21,039 nt of DNA, from positions 1 to 21,039 of the IMG/VR virus record IMGVR_UViG_3300017714_002760; one strand, written 5' to 3'. The position numbers and the translations under genes were made by a program. The notes beneath the pieces are model-generated. The model did not search any database. It saw only the letters and a program-made list of their open reading frames with translations, and was not told where the DNA came from. Below are positions 13,241-20,953 of the stretch, in pieces (positions within the stretch are counted from its first letter, which is position 1; each line of letters starts with the position of its first letter). The DNA comes from a virus.

Positions 13241-16200
13241 ATGCCACAACAGACTAACCTCAATATAAGTCCGTACTACGATGATTTTGATCCTGAAAAG
13301 GGATATCATCGGGTTTTGTTCAAACCAGGATTTCCGGTACAAGCCAGAGAGCTTACTACCTTACAATCTATTCTACAAAATCAAGTAGAAAAATTCGGTA
13401 GCCACATCTTCAAAGAAGGATCCATAGTTATTCCTGGATCCGTCACATTTGATGGGCAATACTACGCAGTTCAAGTAAATCCAACTCACCTTGGTGTTGA
13501 TATCGGAGTATATGCCGATAAGGTTATTGGTAAGAGGATTAAAGGACAGACTACTGGGGTTACTGCAAAAGTAATCAATTTCATTAGTGCATCTCAATCT
13601 GACAACGATTTCGACACTTTCTTCGTAAAATATATCAATTCTGCCGTTACTGGAGATTTTAATTTCTTCAATGATGGTGAAGTTTTAGTTGCAGAAGAGT
13701 CATTTACTTATGGTGGCACAACTATTAATGTTGGCGGTACTTTTGGATCCACTATTGATTTAAATGCATGCACTATCGGATCTTCAGCTTCTATTGATGA
13801 TGGCATTTTCTTTCTTAGAGGAAATTTTGTACGAGTAAATAAGCAAACAATTGTTTTAGACCAATACAGTTCACAACCTTCTTATAGAGTTGGAATTAAA
13901 GTAGTCGAAACTACAGTTTCTGCCAAAGCAGATGAAAGCCTCTATGATAATGCTAAGGGTTTTTCTAATTTTGCTGCTCCTGGTGCTGATAGACTTAAGT
14001 ACAATTTGGTACTTGATAAGAAGAATCTGACAGACTTTAATGATACTGACTTTGTAGAGATTCTTCGTGTCAATAACGGCGAAGTACTACAAATTAAGAG
14101 AGAGACAGAATATTCTAAGATCAGAGATTACCTTGCGTCAAGAACTTTTGACGAGTCTGGTGACTACACAGTTAATAAGTTTTTATTAAATATTACCGAA
14201 TGTCTTAATGATAGGCAGGGTAATAATGGAGTATACTTTTCAGATCAGACAACTCTTGATGGTAATGAACCGGATGAGGATCTTGCGTGCTTAAAAGTAA
14301 GTGCAGGTAAGGCATATGTCAAAGGATATGAAGTATCCACTGATGGCCCGACAACTATTGACTTCTTTAAACCAAGAGAAACTCAAGAAGTAAAAGGTAA
14401 AGCGTTCCCATTTGAAATGGGAAATAAGTTTGTTGTAAACAATGTAACAGGTATCACTACATTTACAAACAGAATTGATCTGTTTAGTGGTCCAAATATT
14501 AATGCTACTGCTAATGTCCCTGGAACATCAGTAAAAGTTGGTGATGCTAAGGTATATAATTTTGGATTAAGAGATCAAAAATATGAAAATGAATCTACGG
14601 AGTTTGATCTGTATTTGTATGATGTTCAAACATACACAACACTAAAACTAAGTGACAATGTAAGCTCAACTGAACTTATTAAGTCGGCGTTTATTGTCGG
14701 TAAAGAAAGTGGTGCTAATGCATTTGCAGTATCTGCAGGTGCTGGTAGTAGTACAATTCAAGTTACTCAAACCTCGGGTTCGTTCCGAAGAGGAGAAACT
14801 ATCTTAGTCAATGGTACTGATGAACTTCCCAGAACTATTGAAGAAGTTACTGCTTACGGTATAAATGATGTTTTCTCGTTTGCTCAAAGTGGTAATAGTT
14901 TTGTCGCTAATAAGAAACTAACTGACAGAATTCCACCTAGATTAGGAACAGGTGCTGTTAGTATTCTTAAATCAGGTGCTACTGCAACAGTAACTGCACC
15001 TAGGATCGATAGTTTTCAAAGATTTAAGCCTGGTGATATTATTAGGTACACCAAGAAGGTAACCAGTTCAGGCCCCCTGCAGCAAATTCAAAATGTTGTC
15101 GTTAACATTGCTGATGATTTGCAGTCGATGACCGTTGGTGCTATGACCACGGTTTCAAATCTATATGATGGTAGGATCATTAGTGACGCACAGATTCAAA
15201 TTAAAATTGGGCAGCAAGATAATAGCACAGAAAATGCATCTTTGATTACGGTTATTCCTGATCTCAATGTTGCTAATGTTGATTTTACTGGATCAACTCT
15301 TCTTCTTTCTGCTCAAGTTCAAAATGAGTCTACAAATGCGCTTGGTCAATTAGTTCTTCCTATTGCTTCTGTAGATCTTAATGATGCGTCATTTGCAGCT
15401 TTTGATGAAGAGAGATATCAAGCACAATATTCTAACGGAACTATTGCTGTAATTCAAGAGGATCAAGTAACAGTAAGTCCAACACAACTTACAATTACTG
15501 GACTCAATACTTCACAAACTGGAATGACAGTTAATGTCACAGTTAGTAAGGCTAATATTAAAAATAAAGTAAAAGAATTTAAGAGATGTCAGCAAGTTTC
15601 AGTCACTAGATCGTCAAATAAGAGATCTGGTAGTGATCCTGCCACGAGCGTAAATGATGGACTAAATCATAGTGAATTGTATGGACTGAGAGTTCAGGAC
15701 AGAGACATTTCTTTGCATGAACCAGATTCTACAGATATTGTCGCTATCTACGAGTCATTAGATACTTCTGCTCCTATACTTGATAAGTTGGTATTTGTAT
15801 CTACAGATGATGTATTCACTAGTGCCATTATTGGAGAAAACATTTCTGGTACTACTAGTAAAGCAATTGCAAAAGTAGTTTCTATTGATGCAGCTAGAAA
15901 TGAAATTTCTATCGTTTATCTTACTGGCGATAAGTTTTCTGTTTTAGAACCACTAGTTTTTGAAGAGTCGAACACTACTGCGGTCTTACAGGCATTTACT
16001 CCTGGTAAGTATAGAAATATTACTTCCAGCTATCTACTAGACAAAGGTCAAAGAGACCAATACTATGATTATTCAAGAGTAGTAAGAAATAGAGGTGCAT
16101 ATGTTCCTCATAGACAACTTTTGATTATTCATAACAGATATGATGTGCCTAGTGGAGATACTGGAGATGTCTTTACTGTTAATAGTTACGATGAAGAAAG

Positions 16201-19200
16201 ATATAAAAATGATATTCCACAGATTGGACCGAGGCGTATTGAGGCACAAGATGTTTTAGACTTTAGACCTAGAGTTCCTACATATAATCCAGCTTCTGCT
16301 TCGGAATCGCCTTTCTTCTATACCTCTAGAGATTTCGTAGGAAAACCAGATAGAATCTTGACTCCTAATGAGTCAATGACTTTCGATTACGATTTCTATC
16401 TACCTAGAATTGACAAGTTAGTTCTCCTTCCTGATGGTAATTTTGACCTGTTAAAGGGTAAGGCAGCTAGACAACCAATCCCCCCAGTAGTGTCTGGACC
16501 AGGAATGGAGATTGGTACAATTCTTCTTCCTGCATATCTTAAGGAAGTTGAAGAAGCAAGAGTTTATCTGAAGGACAATCGTCGTTATACGATGAGAGAT
16601 ATTGGTGATCTTGCTGATAGAGTCGAAAACTTAGAAGTTGTTACTAGCCTTAACCTCTTAGAAAAGAGCGCAGAGTCTCTACAAATTAGAGATGCACAAG
16701 GTCTTACAAGATTTAAATCTGGTTTCTTTGTTGATAACTTCAAGACTTTTGATTTTATGCATCCCAGTTCACCAGCTGAGATTGACAGAGACCTTGGTGA
16801 ACTAAGACCATTAAGAGAATTTGAGTCTTCTGCACTTCAGGTTGCTGCTAAGTCCGACTTACCAGTATCTCAGATTGATTATAGTACTAACTTCTTACTA
16901 CTTGATGATGGAAATACTCAGAAGACTGGTAATCTATTGTCTCTAAAATATGAAGAAGTTGAATATATTAAGCAAGAGTTTGCTACAAGAGTAAACAACA
17001 TTAATCCATTCCATGTTGTTGCATACACTGGTGAATTAAAACTCAACCCTTCTATTGATAATTGGATCAATACTAGAGAGACTCAAAATACTATCCGTAA
17101 TACTATTGGTATTACTGTATTCAATAACCAAGTTGCTGCAAACTTTAGTTTGACTAGAGGTGGTGCTCTTGGAGGTTCAGCTTCTGTAACTACTAGAGAA
17201 ACTGGTAGAACTGTACAGAGAGATGACATCAGATCTGAGAATACTTTTATTGCAGAGGAAACTTTTGATCCATTCTGCCGTTCTAGAAATATTGAATTTA
17301 ATGCAATTGGATTAAAACCATTTACTAATTTCTATCCTTTCTTTGATAACCAGGGTGGGATTGATATTATTCCCAAGTTGTTAGAAGTCACTAATGTTTC
17401 TGGTTCTTTCCAAATAGGTGAAACTATTAGAGGAACTATTGGTGCAACAATCTTTGAGTTTAGATTGGCTGCTCCAAATCATAAGATTGGACCGTTCAAT
17501 GCTCCCACAACAACATATACGGTAAATCCCTACGATCCTTCATCTACTCTTCCAAACGGTTACTCTCAGGCATCTACAGTCTTAAACATTGATGTTACTT
17601 CACTTGCTGCTCAAGCGCAGGGAGCGTTCTTCGGGTTCGCTCCTACTGGAATGGTCATTAGAGGTCTTACAAGTGGCGCACAAGCGAGTGTAGCAGGGGT
17701 AAGATTGGTATCTGATGACTTTGGTGATCTATTTGGTTCTATCTTCTTAAGAGATCCTAATCAGACACCCGCACCTCAAGTTAGAATTAGATCTGGTAAT
17801 AGAGACTTTAGATTGACATCTAGCCAATCTAACGCAAACCCAGCACCAGGATCTACTTTAATTTCTCATGCTACCACTCGTTATACCGCAACTGGTACAA
17901 CAAGAGTTGTTCAAACAGATATTAGAATTACTACACTTGAAACAACCACAATTACCAATCTTTCCACGATTGATATTAGAGGAACGATTCCAAATCCTCC
18001 TCCACCACCACCGCCAGTAATCATCAATAATACTAGAGTTATTGATAGAACTAGAACGGTCATTAGAAATCGTACTAGAGTTATTGATAGGACTCGTACT
18101 ATTTGTGTAAGAGAAAGAGATCCTTTAGCACAAACAATCGTAACTGGACCTGAGGGAGCATGGATTACATCTCTTGACTTGTTTTTTGCAACTAAGAATG
18201 CAGGAACAACACCCGTAAGACTTGAAGTTAGAACAGTTGAACTGGGTACTCCTACTCTGTTTATTATTGACAGAGCTGCTCAAGCAACTATTCGTCCTTC
18301 GGATATTCAAACATCTATAGATGGTTCTGTTGCAACCAATATCAAATTTGATACTCCATTCTACTTAGATCCAGATGAATCCTATGCTATTGTTATCCTG
18401 TCGGATAGTGATGAATATGAAGTATTCTGTGGAGAGATGGGTCAGAAGGCCCTGAACGCACAATCGCTGCCTTCTGCTAAGGGTAAGATTTACTCACAGC
18501 AGTTTGCTATGGGTTCATTGTTCAAGTCACAAAACGGTGCAACTTGGACTCCTACTCAGTTTGAAGACCTTACATTCACTCTATACAGAGCGAATTATAC
18601 ATCGGAGCAAGGTCTATTAACATTCTTCAACCCACCAGTTGAACCAAATAACGGTTTTCTTCCCCCATTATCTTTTGATCCCATCATTGGTATTCCTAAG
18701 AAAGGAAAACTTGGTATTGTAACAACATCAAATGCTGGACTAATCGGCACAGTATTTACTGCTGGTCGTAAGATTAGTGAAGAAACCTCCACATATCGCT
18801 ATGGATATATTGAAGATAAGGGCGGTCCTGTATTGGGAGTAGTCGGTATTCTTACAGGTGGTTCCAATTATGGCACTCCCACCAATCCAATAACGACATT
18901 CAATATTAATGGTAACGGAGAAGGTCTTACCTTAAATGCCACTATTGGTGCTGGCATCTCAGCTGTTACTGCAGTTGCTATTGCTGCTTCTGGTAGAGGA
19001 TACAAAGTTGGTGATGTAATCGGACTAACAACTGCAGATGTTGGTGGATCTGGTTCAGGCGTTCGTATCGGAATTAACTCTCTTGGCGGTATCGATACTT
19101 TGTATCTCACCGATGTTCAAGCAGAAACTTTTGATACCTCAGCTGGAAATGAGGCTACTTATGCCCATACTTCAGGTTCTGTAATCGCAACTGGTTTAGA

Positions 19201-20572
19201 TATTATTAGTTTTAATGCAACCGGAAGTGTATACACTGGAGAATACTTTAAAGTATCTCATCGTAATCATGGTATGCATGGTCCTTTGAATAGAGTAATT
19301 CTTTCAGATGTCGAATCTGATGTTATTCCTACGGAATTGTCCGTAGATTTAGCATCAAATGAAACTTCTATCTCTGTTGCATCAACTACACAATTTAGCA
19401 CATTTGAAGGTGCTGTAGTTAGTGCCGCAAACACTGGATATGCATTTATTAACAGTGAAATTATTTCTTACACTACTGTTGGAGTTTCAAGTCTTGGCGG
19501 TGTTGTAAGGGGTGTAGATGAATCTAACGCATTGAATCATCTCAAAGATGATGTTGTGAACAAGTATGAATACAATGGCGTTTCTTTAAGAAAAATTAAT
19601 ACTGAGCATGATGTGCAAACTATTCTTAGAGGTATTGACGAATATTATTTAAAAATTGACAGAGGATCTAGTAGATCTGTTGATGATAACTCTAATAACA
19701 TTCCTCAGATATCTTTCCTGGAAGAAGCCGCTGGTGGCGGTCAACAAGTACATGCTTCTAAAAACATCCAATTCGACGCTGTAAGACCATTGTTAGATGC
19801 TTCCACCTTTGGACCCACAGACTTCATTTCTCTGCAAATGAGAAGTGTTACAGGTACTTCTTGTGACGGTTCAGAGACACCTTTCGTTGATCAGGGATTT
19901 GAAGATTTAAACCTCAATAGAAATAACCTTCTTGAGACAACAAGACTTCTTGCTGCTAGAACTAACGAGTCAGCTAGACTTGGATCATTACCAAGAAATA
20001 AGTCATTTACATTCACAGTCGAACTTGCAAATAGTGGAGACAAATTTAATTCACCTACAGTGAATCTTGAAGGTGCTAACGCATTATTCTATGAGAACAG
20101 ACTCAATAATCCTGTTCAGGATTATCGTACTGATCCTAGAGTTAAGTCTAGATTCAATGATCCTCATGCTTCTTATTATATGTCGCAACCGATCTATACT
20201 AAGAATCCTGCAACTTCAGTCAAACTTATTTTTGAAGCTCGTAGACCGATTGAGTGTGAATTTAGAGCTCTGTATAGCATCATGAAGACAGACTCTAGTG
20301 AGGTAACACCTGATTTTGAATTGTTCCCTGGATTTAGAAATCTTCTTGATACTGATGGAGATGGTATTGGTGACCAAGTAATTGATCCAAACCAAAATGA
20401 TGGTATGTCAGATTCCTTTGTTAGTGCTGACGAGACCCAATATAGGGAATATACATACTCTGTAGATGACTTGCCAAGTTTCAACGGATTGCAAATTAAA
20501 ATTGTATTCACAGGAACTAATCAAGCAAAACATCCCGTAATTAAGAATTTGAGAGTAATTGCTGTAGCATGA
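13241..20572 (+). CDS. Giant DUF4815-containing virion structural protein (baseplate/tail-fibre type)
   Basis: Encodes 2,443 residues. The N-terminus (YYDDFDPEKGYHRVLFKPG, then PVQARELTTLQ, residues about 12-45, and GSHIFKEGSIV) matches DUF4815 (PF16075) of phage structural/fibre proteins. Further on come five G-x-I-x-G-x-T-S-G-A-like units, a seven-proline run (1586-1592), an arginine-rich duplication (1598-1620), a conserved DPLAQT...LDLFFATKN beta domain (about 1627-1790) with a DESYAIVILSDS strand pair, two GxGY units (1873, 1917), an HGM unit (about 2009) and an EIISY...RGVDES...H module. The C-terminal domain contains GTSCDGSETPF, NKSFTFTVEL, a DTDGDGIGD loop (2370-2378) and ends GTNQAKHPVIKNLRVIAVA, all typical of cyanophage structural proteins. 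It starts 4 nt after gp8 with no clear Shine-Dalgarno, suggesting coupling. In T4 gp9 and gp10 follow gp8, so it may be a wedge-periphery or fibre protein; this is inference. Confidence 0.88.
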   Translation: MPQQTNLNISPYYDDFDPEKGYHRVLFKPGFPVQARELTTLQSILQNQVEKFGSHIFKEGSIVIPGSVTFDGQYYAVQVNPTHLGVDIGVYADKVIGKRIKGQTTGVTAKVINFISASQSDNDFDTFFVKYINSAVTGDFNFFNDGEVLVAEESFTYGGTTINVGGTFGSTIDLNACTIGSSASIDDGIFFLRGNFVRVNKQTIVLDQYSSQPSYRVGIKVVETTVSAKADESLYDNAKGFSNFAAPGADRLKYNLVLDKKNLTDFNDTDFVEILRVNNGEVLQIKRETEYSKIRDYLASRTFDESGDYTVNKFLLNITECLNDRQGNNGVYFSDQTTLDGNEPDEDLACLKVSAGKAYVKGYEVSTDGPTTIDFFKPRETQEVKGKAFPFEMGNKFVVNNVTGITTFTNRIDLFSGPNINATANVPGTSVKVGDAKVYNFGLRDQKYENESTEFDLYLYDVQTYTTLKLSDNVSSTELIKSAFIVGKESGANAFAVSAGAGSSTIQVTQTSGSFRRGETILVNGTDELPRTIEEVTAYGINDVFSFAQSGNSFVANKKLTDRIPPRLGTGAVSILKSGATATVTAPRIDSFQRFKPGDIIRYTKKVTSSGPLQQIQNVVVNIADDLQSMTVGAMTTVSNLYDGRIISDAQIQIKIGQQDNSTENASLITVIPDLNVANVDFTGSTLLLSAQVQNESTNALGQLVLPIASVDLNDASFAAFDEERYQAQYSNGTIAVIQEDQVTVSPTQLTITGLNTSQTGMTVNVTVSKANIKNKVKEFKRCQQVSVTRSSNKRSGSDPATSVNDGLNHSELYGLRVQDRDISLHEPDSTDIVAIYESLDTSAPILDKLVFVSTDDVFTSAIIGENISGTTSKAIAKVVSIDAARNEISIVYLTGDKFSVLEPLVFEESNTTAVLQAFTPGKYRNITSSYLLDKGQRDQYYDYSRVVRNRGAYVPHRQLLIIHNRYDVPSGDTGDVFTVNSYDEERYKNDIPQIGPRRIEAQDVLDFRPRVPTYNPASASESPFFYTSRDFVGKPDRILTPNESMTFDYDFYLPRIDKLVLLPDGNFDLLKGKAARQPIPPVVSGPGMEIGTILLPAYLKEVEEARVYLKDNRRYTMRDIGDLADRVENLEVVTSLNLLEKSAESLQIRDAQGLTRFKSGFFVDNFKTFDFMHPSSPAEIDRDLGELRPLREFESSALQVAAKSDLPVSQIDYSTNFLLLDDGNTQKTGNLLSLKYEEVEYIKQEFATRVNNINPFHVVAYTGELKLNPSIDNWINTRETQNTIRNTIGITVFNNQVAANFSLTRGGALGGSASVTTRETGRTVQRDDIRSENTFIAEETFDPFCRSRNIEFNAIGLKPFTNFYPFFDNQGGIDIIPKLLEVTNVSGSFQIGETIRGTIGATIFEFRLAAPNHKIGPFNAPTTTYTVNPYDPSSTLPNGYSQASTVLNIDVTSLAAQAQGAFFGFAPTGMVIRGLTSGAQASVAGVRLVSDDFGDLFGSIFLRDPNQTPAPQVRIRSGNRDFRLTSSQSNANPAPGSTLISHATTRYTATGTTRVVQTDIRITTLETTTITNLSTIDIRGTIPNPPPPPPPVIINNTRVIDRTRTVIRNRTRVIDRTRTICVRERDPLAQTIVTGPEGAWITSLDLFFATKNAGTTPVRLEVRTVELGTPTLFIIDRAAQATIRPSDIQTSIDGSVATNIKFDTPFYLDPDESYAIVILSDSDEYEVFCGEMGQKALNAQSLPSAKGKIYSQQFAMGSLFKSQNGATWTPTQFEDLTFTLYRANYTSEQGLLTFFNPPVEPNNGFLPPLSFDPIIGIPKKGKLGIVTTSNAGLIGTVFTAGRKISEETSTYRYGYIEDKGGPVLGVVGILTGGSNYGTPTNPITTFNINGNGEGLTLNATIGAGISAVTAVAIAASGRGYKVGDVIGLTTADVGGSGSGVRIGINSLGGIDTLYLTDVQAETFDTSAGNEATYAHTSGSVIATGLDIISFNATGSVYTGEYFKVSHRNHGMHGPLNRVILSDVESDVIPTELSVDLASNETSISVASTTQFSTFEGAVVSAANTGYAFINSEIISYTTVGVSSLGGVVRGVDESNALNHLKDDVVNKYEYNGVSLRKINTEHDVQTILRGIDEYYLKIDRGSSRSVDDNSNNIPQISFLEEAAGGGQQVHASKNIQFDAVRPLLDASTFGPTDFISLQMRSVTGTSCDGSETPFVDQGFEDLNLNRNNLLETTRLLAARTNESARLGSLPRNKSFTFTVELANSGDKFNSPTVNLEGANALFYENRLNNPVQDYRTDPRVKSRFNDPHASYYMSQPIYTKNPATSVKLIFEARRPIECEFRALYSIMKTDSSEVTPDFELFPGFRNLLDTDGDGIGDQVIDPNQNDGMSDSFVSADETQYREYTYSVDDLPSFNGLQIKIVFTGTNQAKHPVIKNLRVIAVA
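13523..17710 (+). repeat. Dispersed G-x-I-x-G-x-T-S-G-A-x-A-x-V units
   Basis: Five degenerate copies occur in the DUF4815 protein: VIGKRIKGQTTGVTAKV (from 13523), IVGKESGANAFAV (from 14693), IIGENISGTTSKAIAKV (from 15827), FQIGETIRGTIGATIFEF (from 17408) and GMVIRGLTSGAQASVAGV (from 17648). The pattern is a Gly turn, an Ile/Val strand, a Thr/Ser-Gly turn and a second strand. The upstream giant has one related unit, DILVGTNSGDRAEVDVIS (about 6238-6290). It looks like a small beta-hairpin building block; function unknown. Confidence 0.55.
17996..18016 (+). other. Seven-proline run (linker)
   Basis: Seven consecutive proline codons (residues 1586-1592) separate the Thr-rich segment TTTITNLSTIDIRG from the arginine-rich repeat. 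The codons are mixed (CCT, CCA, CCG), so this is not a simple DNA microsatellite. It most likely forms a stiff polyproline linker between the N-terminal and C-terminal halves. Translation through such a run normally needs EF-P in bacteria. Confidence 0.8.
18032..18100 (+). repeat. Tandem arginine-rich duplication TRVIDRTRT
   Basis: The nine-residue unit T-R-V-I-D-R-T-R-T occurs at residues 1598-1606 and again at 1612-1620, separated by VIRNR. The first 17 bases of each DNA copy are identical and the rest differ mainly at synonymous positions. With neighbouring residues it gives 10 arginines in 28 residues (1599-1626), the most basic stretch I see in the window. Confidence 0.8.
18845..19100 (+). 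repeat. GxGY repeat pair in the DUF4815 protein
   Basis: Two units, TGGSNYGTPTNP (core 18857-18871) and ASGRGYKVGDVIG (core 18989-19003), bracket a GNGEGLTLNATIG loop-strand. A GSGSGVRIGI strand follows. The arrangement of two GxGY cores around a Gly-rich strand is the same as in gp8 (12337-12525) and in the upstream giant. Confidence 0.65.
20348..20374 (+). other. Calcium-binding-like loop DTDGDGIGD
   Basis: Residues 2370-2378 of the DUF4815 protein read D-T-D-G-D-G-I-G-D, matching the D-x-D-x-D-G-x-x-D loop of thrombospondin type-3 / dockerin-like calcium sites. It is followed by an acidic, Asn-rich stretch (DPNQNDGMSDS). A single loop usually implies structural Ca2+ binding at a surface. 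Binding is inferred from the motif only. Confidence 0.5.
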
Positions 20573-20772
20573 GTTTGATTCCCGTTGAAGGGCATTCTAA
20601 TCTTTGGAGAGATTCTGATACCGGAGCCATCGTTAACGGCGATGACTCTGCTTATCATGCTTATCTAAGAGAAAAAAATGCCAAGAAAAATGATAGGCAA
20701 GAACTTGATAGTATGAGAAAGGATATTGATGATATTAAATCTATGTTAGTTAAAATTGCGAATAAATTATGA
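20569..20772 (+). CDS. Small conserved cyanophage protein with C-terminal coiled coil
   Basis: Encodes 67 residues. The N-terminus MSLIPVEGHSNLWRDSDTGAI, the NGDDSAYHAYL segment and a charged helical C-terminus match small proteins found repeatedly in T4-like cyanophage genomes (start MSLI-x-VEGH, R-D, T-x-A-I-x-N). Their function is not known. The last 25 or so residues (RQELDSMRKDIDDIKSMLVK...) show a heptad-like spacing of I, I, L, I, L, so a short coiled coil is likely. The ATG overlaps the TGA of the DUF4815 gene (ATGA, 20569-20572), pointing to translational coupling and production with the structural genes. It may be a minor virion or assembly protein; that is inference. Confidence 0.8.
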   Translation: MSLIPVEGHSNLWRDSDTGAIVNGDDSAYHAYLREKNAKKNDRQELDSMRKDIDDIKSMLVKIANKL

Positions 20773-20930
20773 GAAATCCACACTCTGAGTTTTTGAAGTA
20801 TCATGGATTTGCTTCCGAAGATACTCAAAGTATTCCTCCTACTGATATGGAAATGCTGAAAACAGATGTTTTGGAAATTAAATTAACCCTCCAACAGGTA
20901 TTACAGGAATTAAGGAAACTAAATACCTAA
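20769..20930 (+). CDS. Very small protein with C-terminal coiled coil
   Basis: Encodes 53 residues, starting MRNPHSEFLKYHGFASED and ending VLQELRKLNT. The ATG overlaps the TGA of the preceding gene (ATGA, 20769-20772), the same coupling seen one gene earlier, which is the main support for it being real. The N-terminal half is short and polar; the C-terminal half (from about residue 27) is a predicted amphipathic helix with the same D-[IV]-x-x-I-K-x-x-L-x-x-[IV]-x-x-x-L spacing as the end of the 67-residue protein. I do not recognise a family with certainty. No Shine-Dalgarno is visible. Confidence 0.65.
   Translation: MRNPHSEFLKYHGFASEDTQSIPPTDMEMLKTDVLEIKLTLQQVLQELRKLNT
20918..20925 (+). 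promoter_or_regulatory. Weak candidate late promoter (ACTAAATA)
   Basis: ACTAAATA keeps 6 of 8 bases of the late octamer (the TAAATA core) and lies 28 nt before the ATG of the last gene, a distance similar to the 33 nt at gp8. It mismatches the well-kept second base, so it is only a candidate. Confidence 0.2.
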
Positions 20931-20953
20931 TAGGATAATCCGTGATGTAAAGA

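Noticed and set aside
14860-14867. TATAAATG, 7 of 8 matches to the late promoter octamer
   Set aside because: It lies deep inside the DUF4815 gene with no gene start downstream and lacks the final A.
20194-20511. Opposite-strand open frame of about 105 codons, and some twenty shorter ones elsewhere on the minus strand or in other frames
   Set aside because: All lie wholly or mostly inside the well-supported + strand genes, have compositions expected from complementary reading of Gly/Thr/Ser-rich coding DNA, and show no recognisable family or start context.
20672-20678. Run of seven A in the 67-residue gene as a possible frameshift site
   Set aside because: The run is not in the phase needed for a -1 slippery heptamer, and no alternative-frame extension of interest was found.
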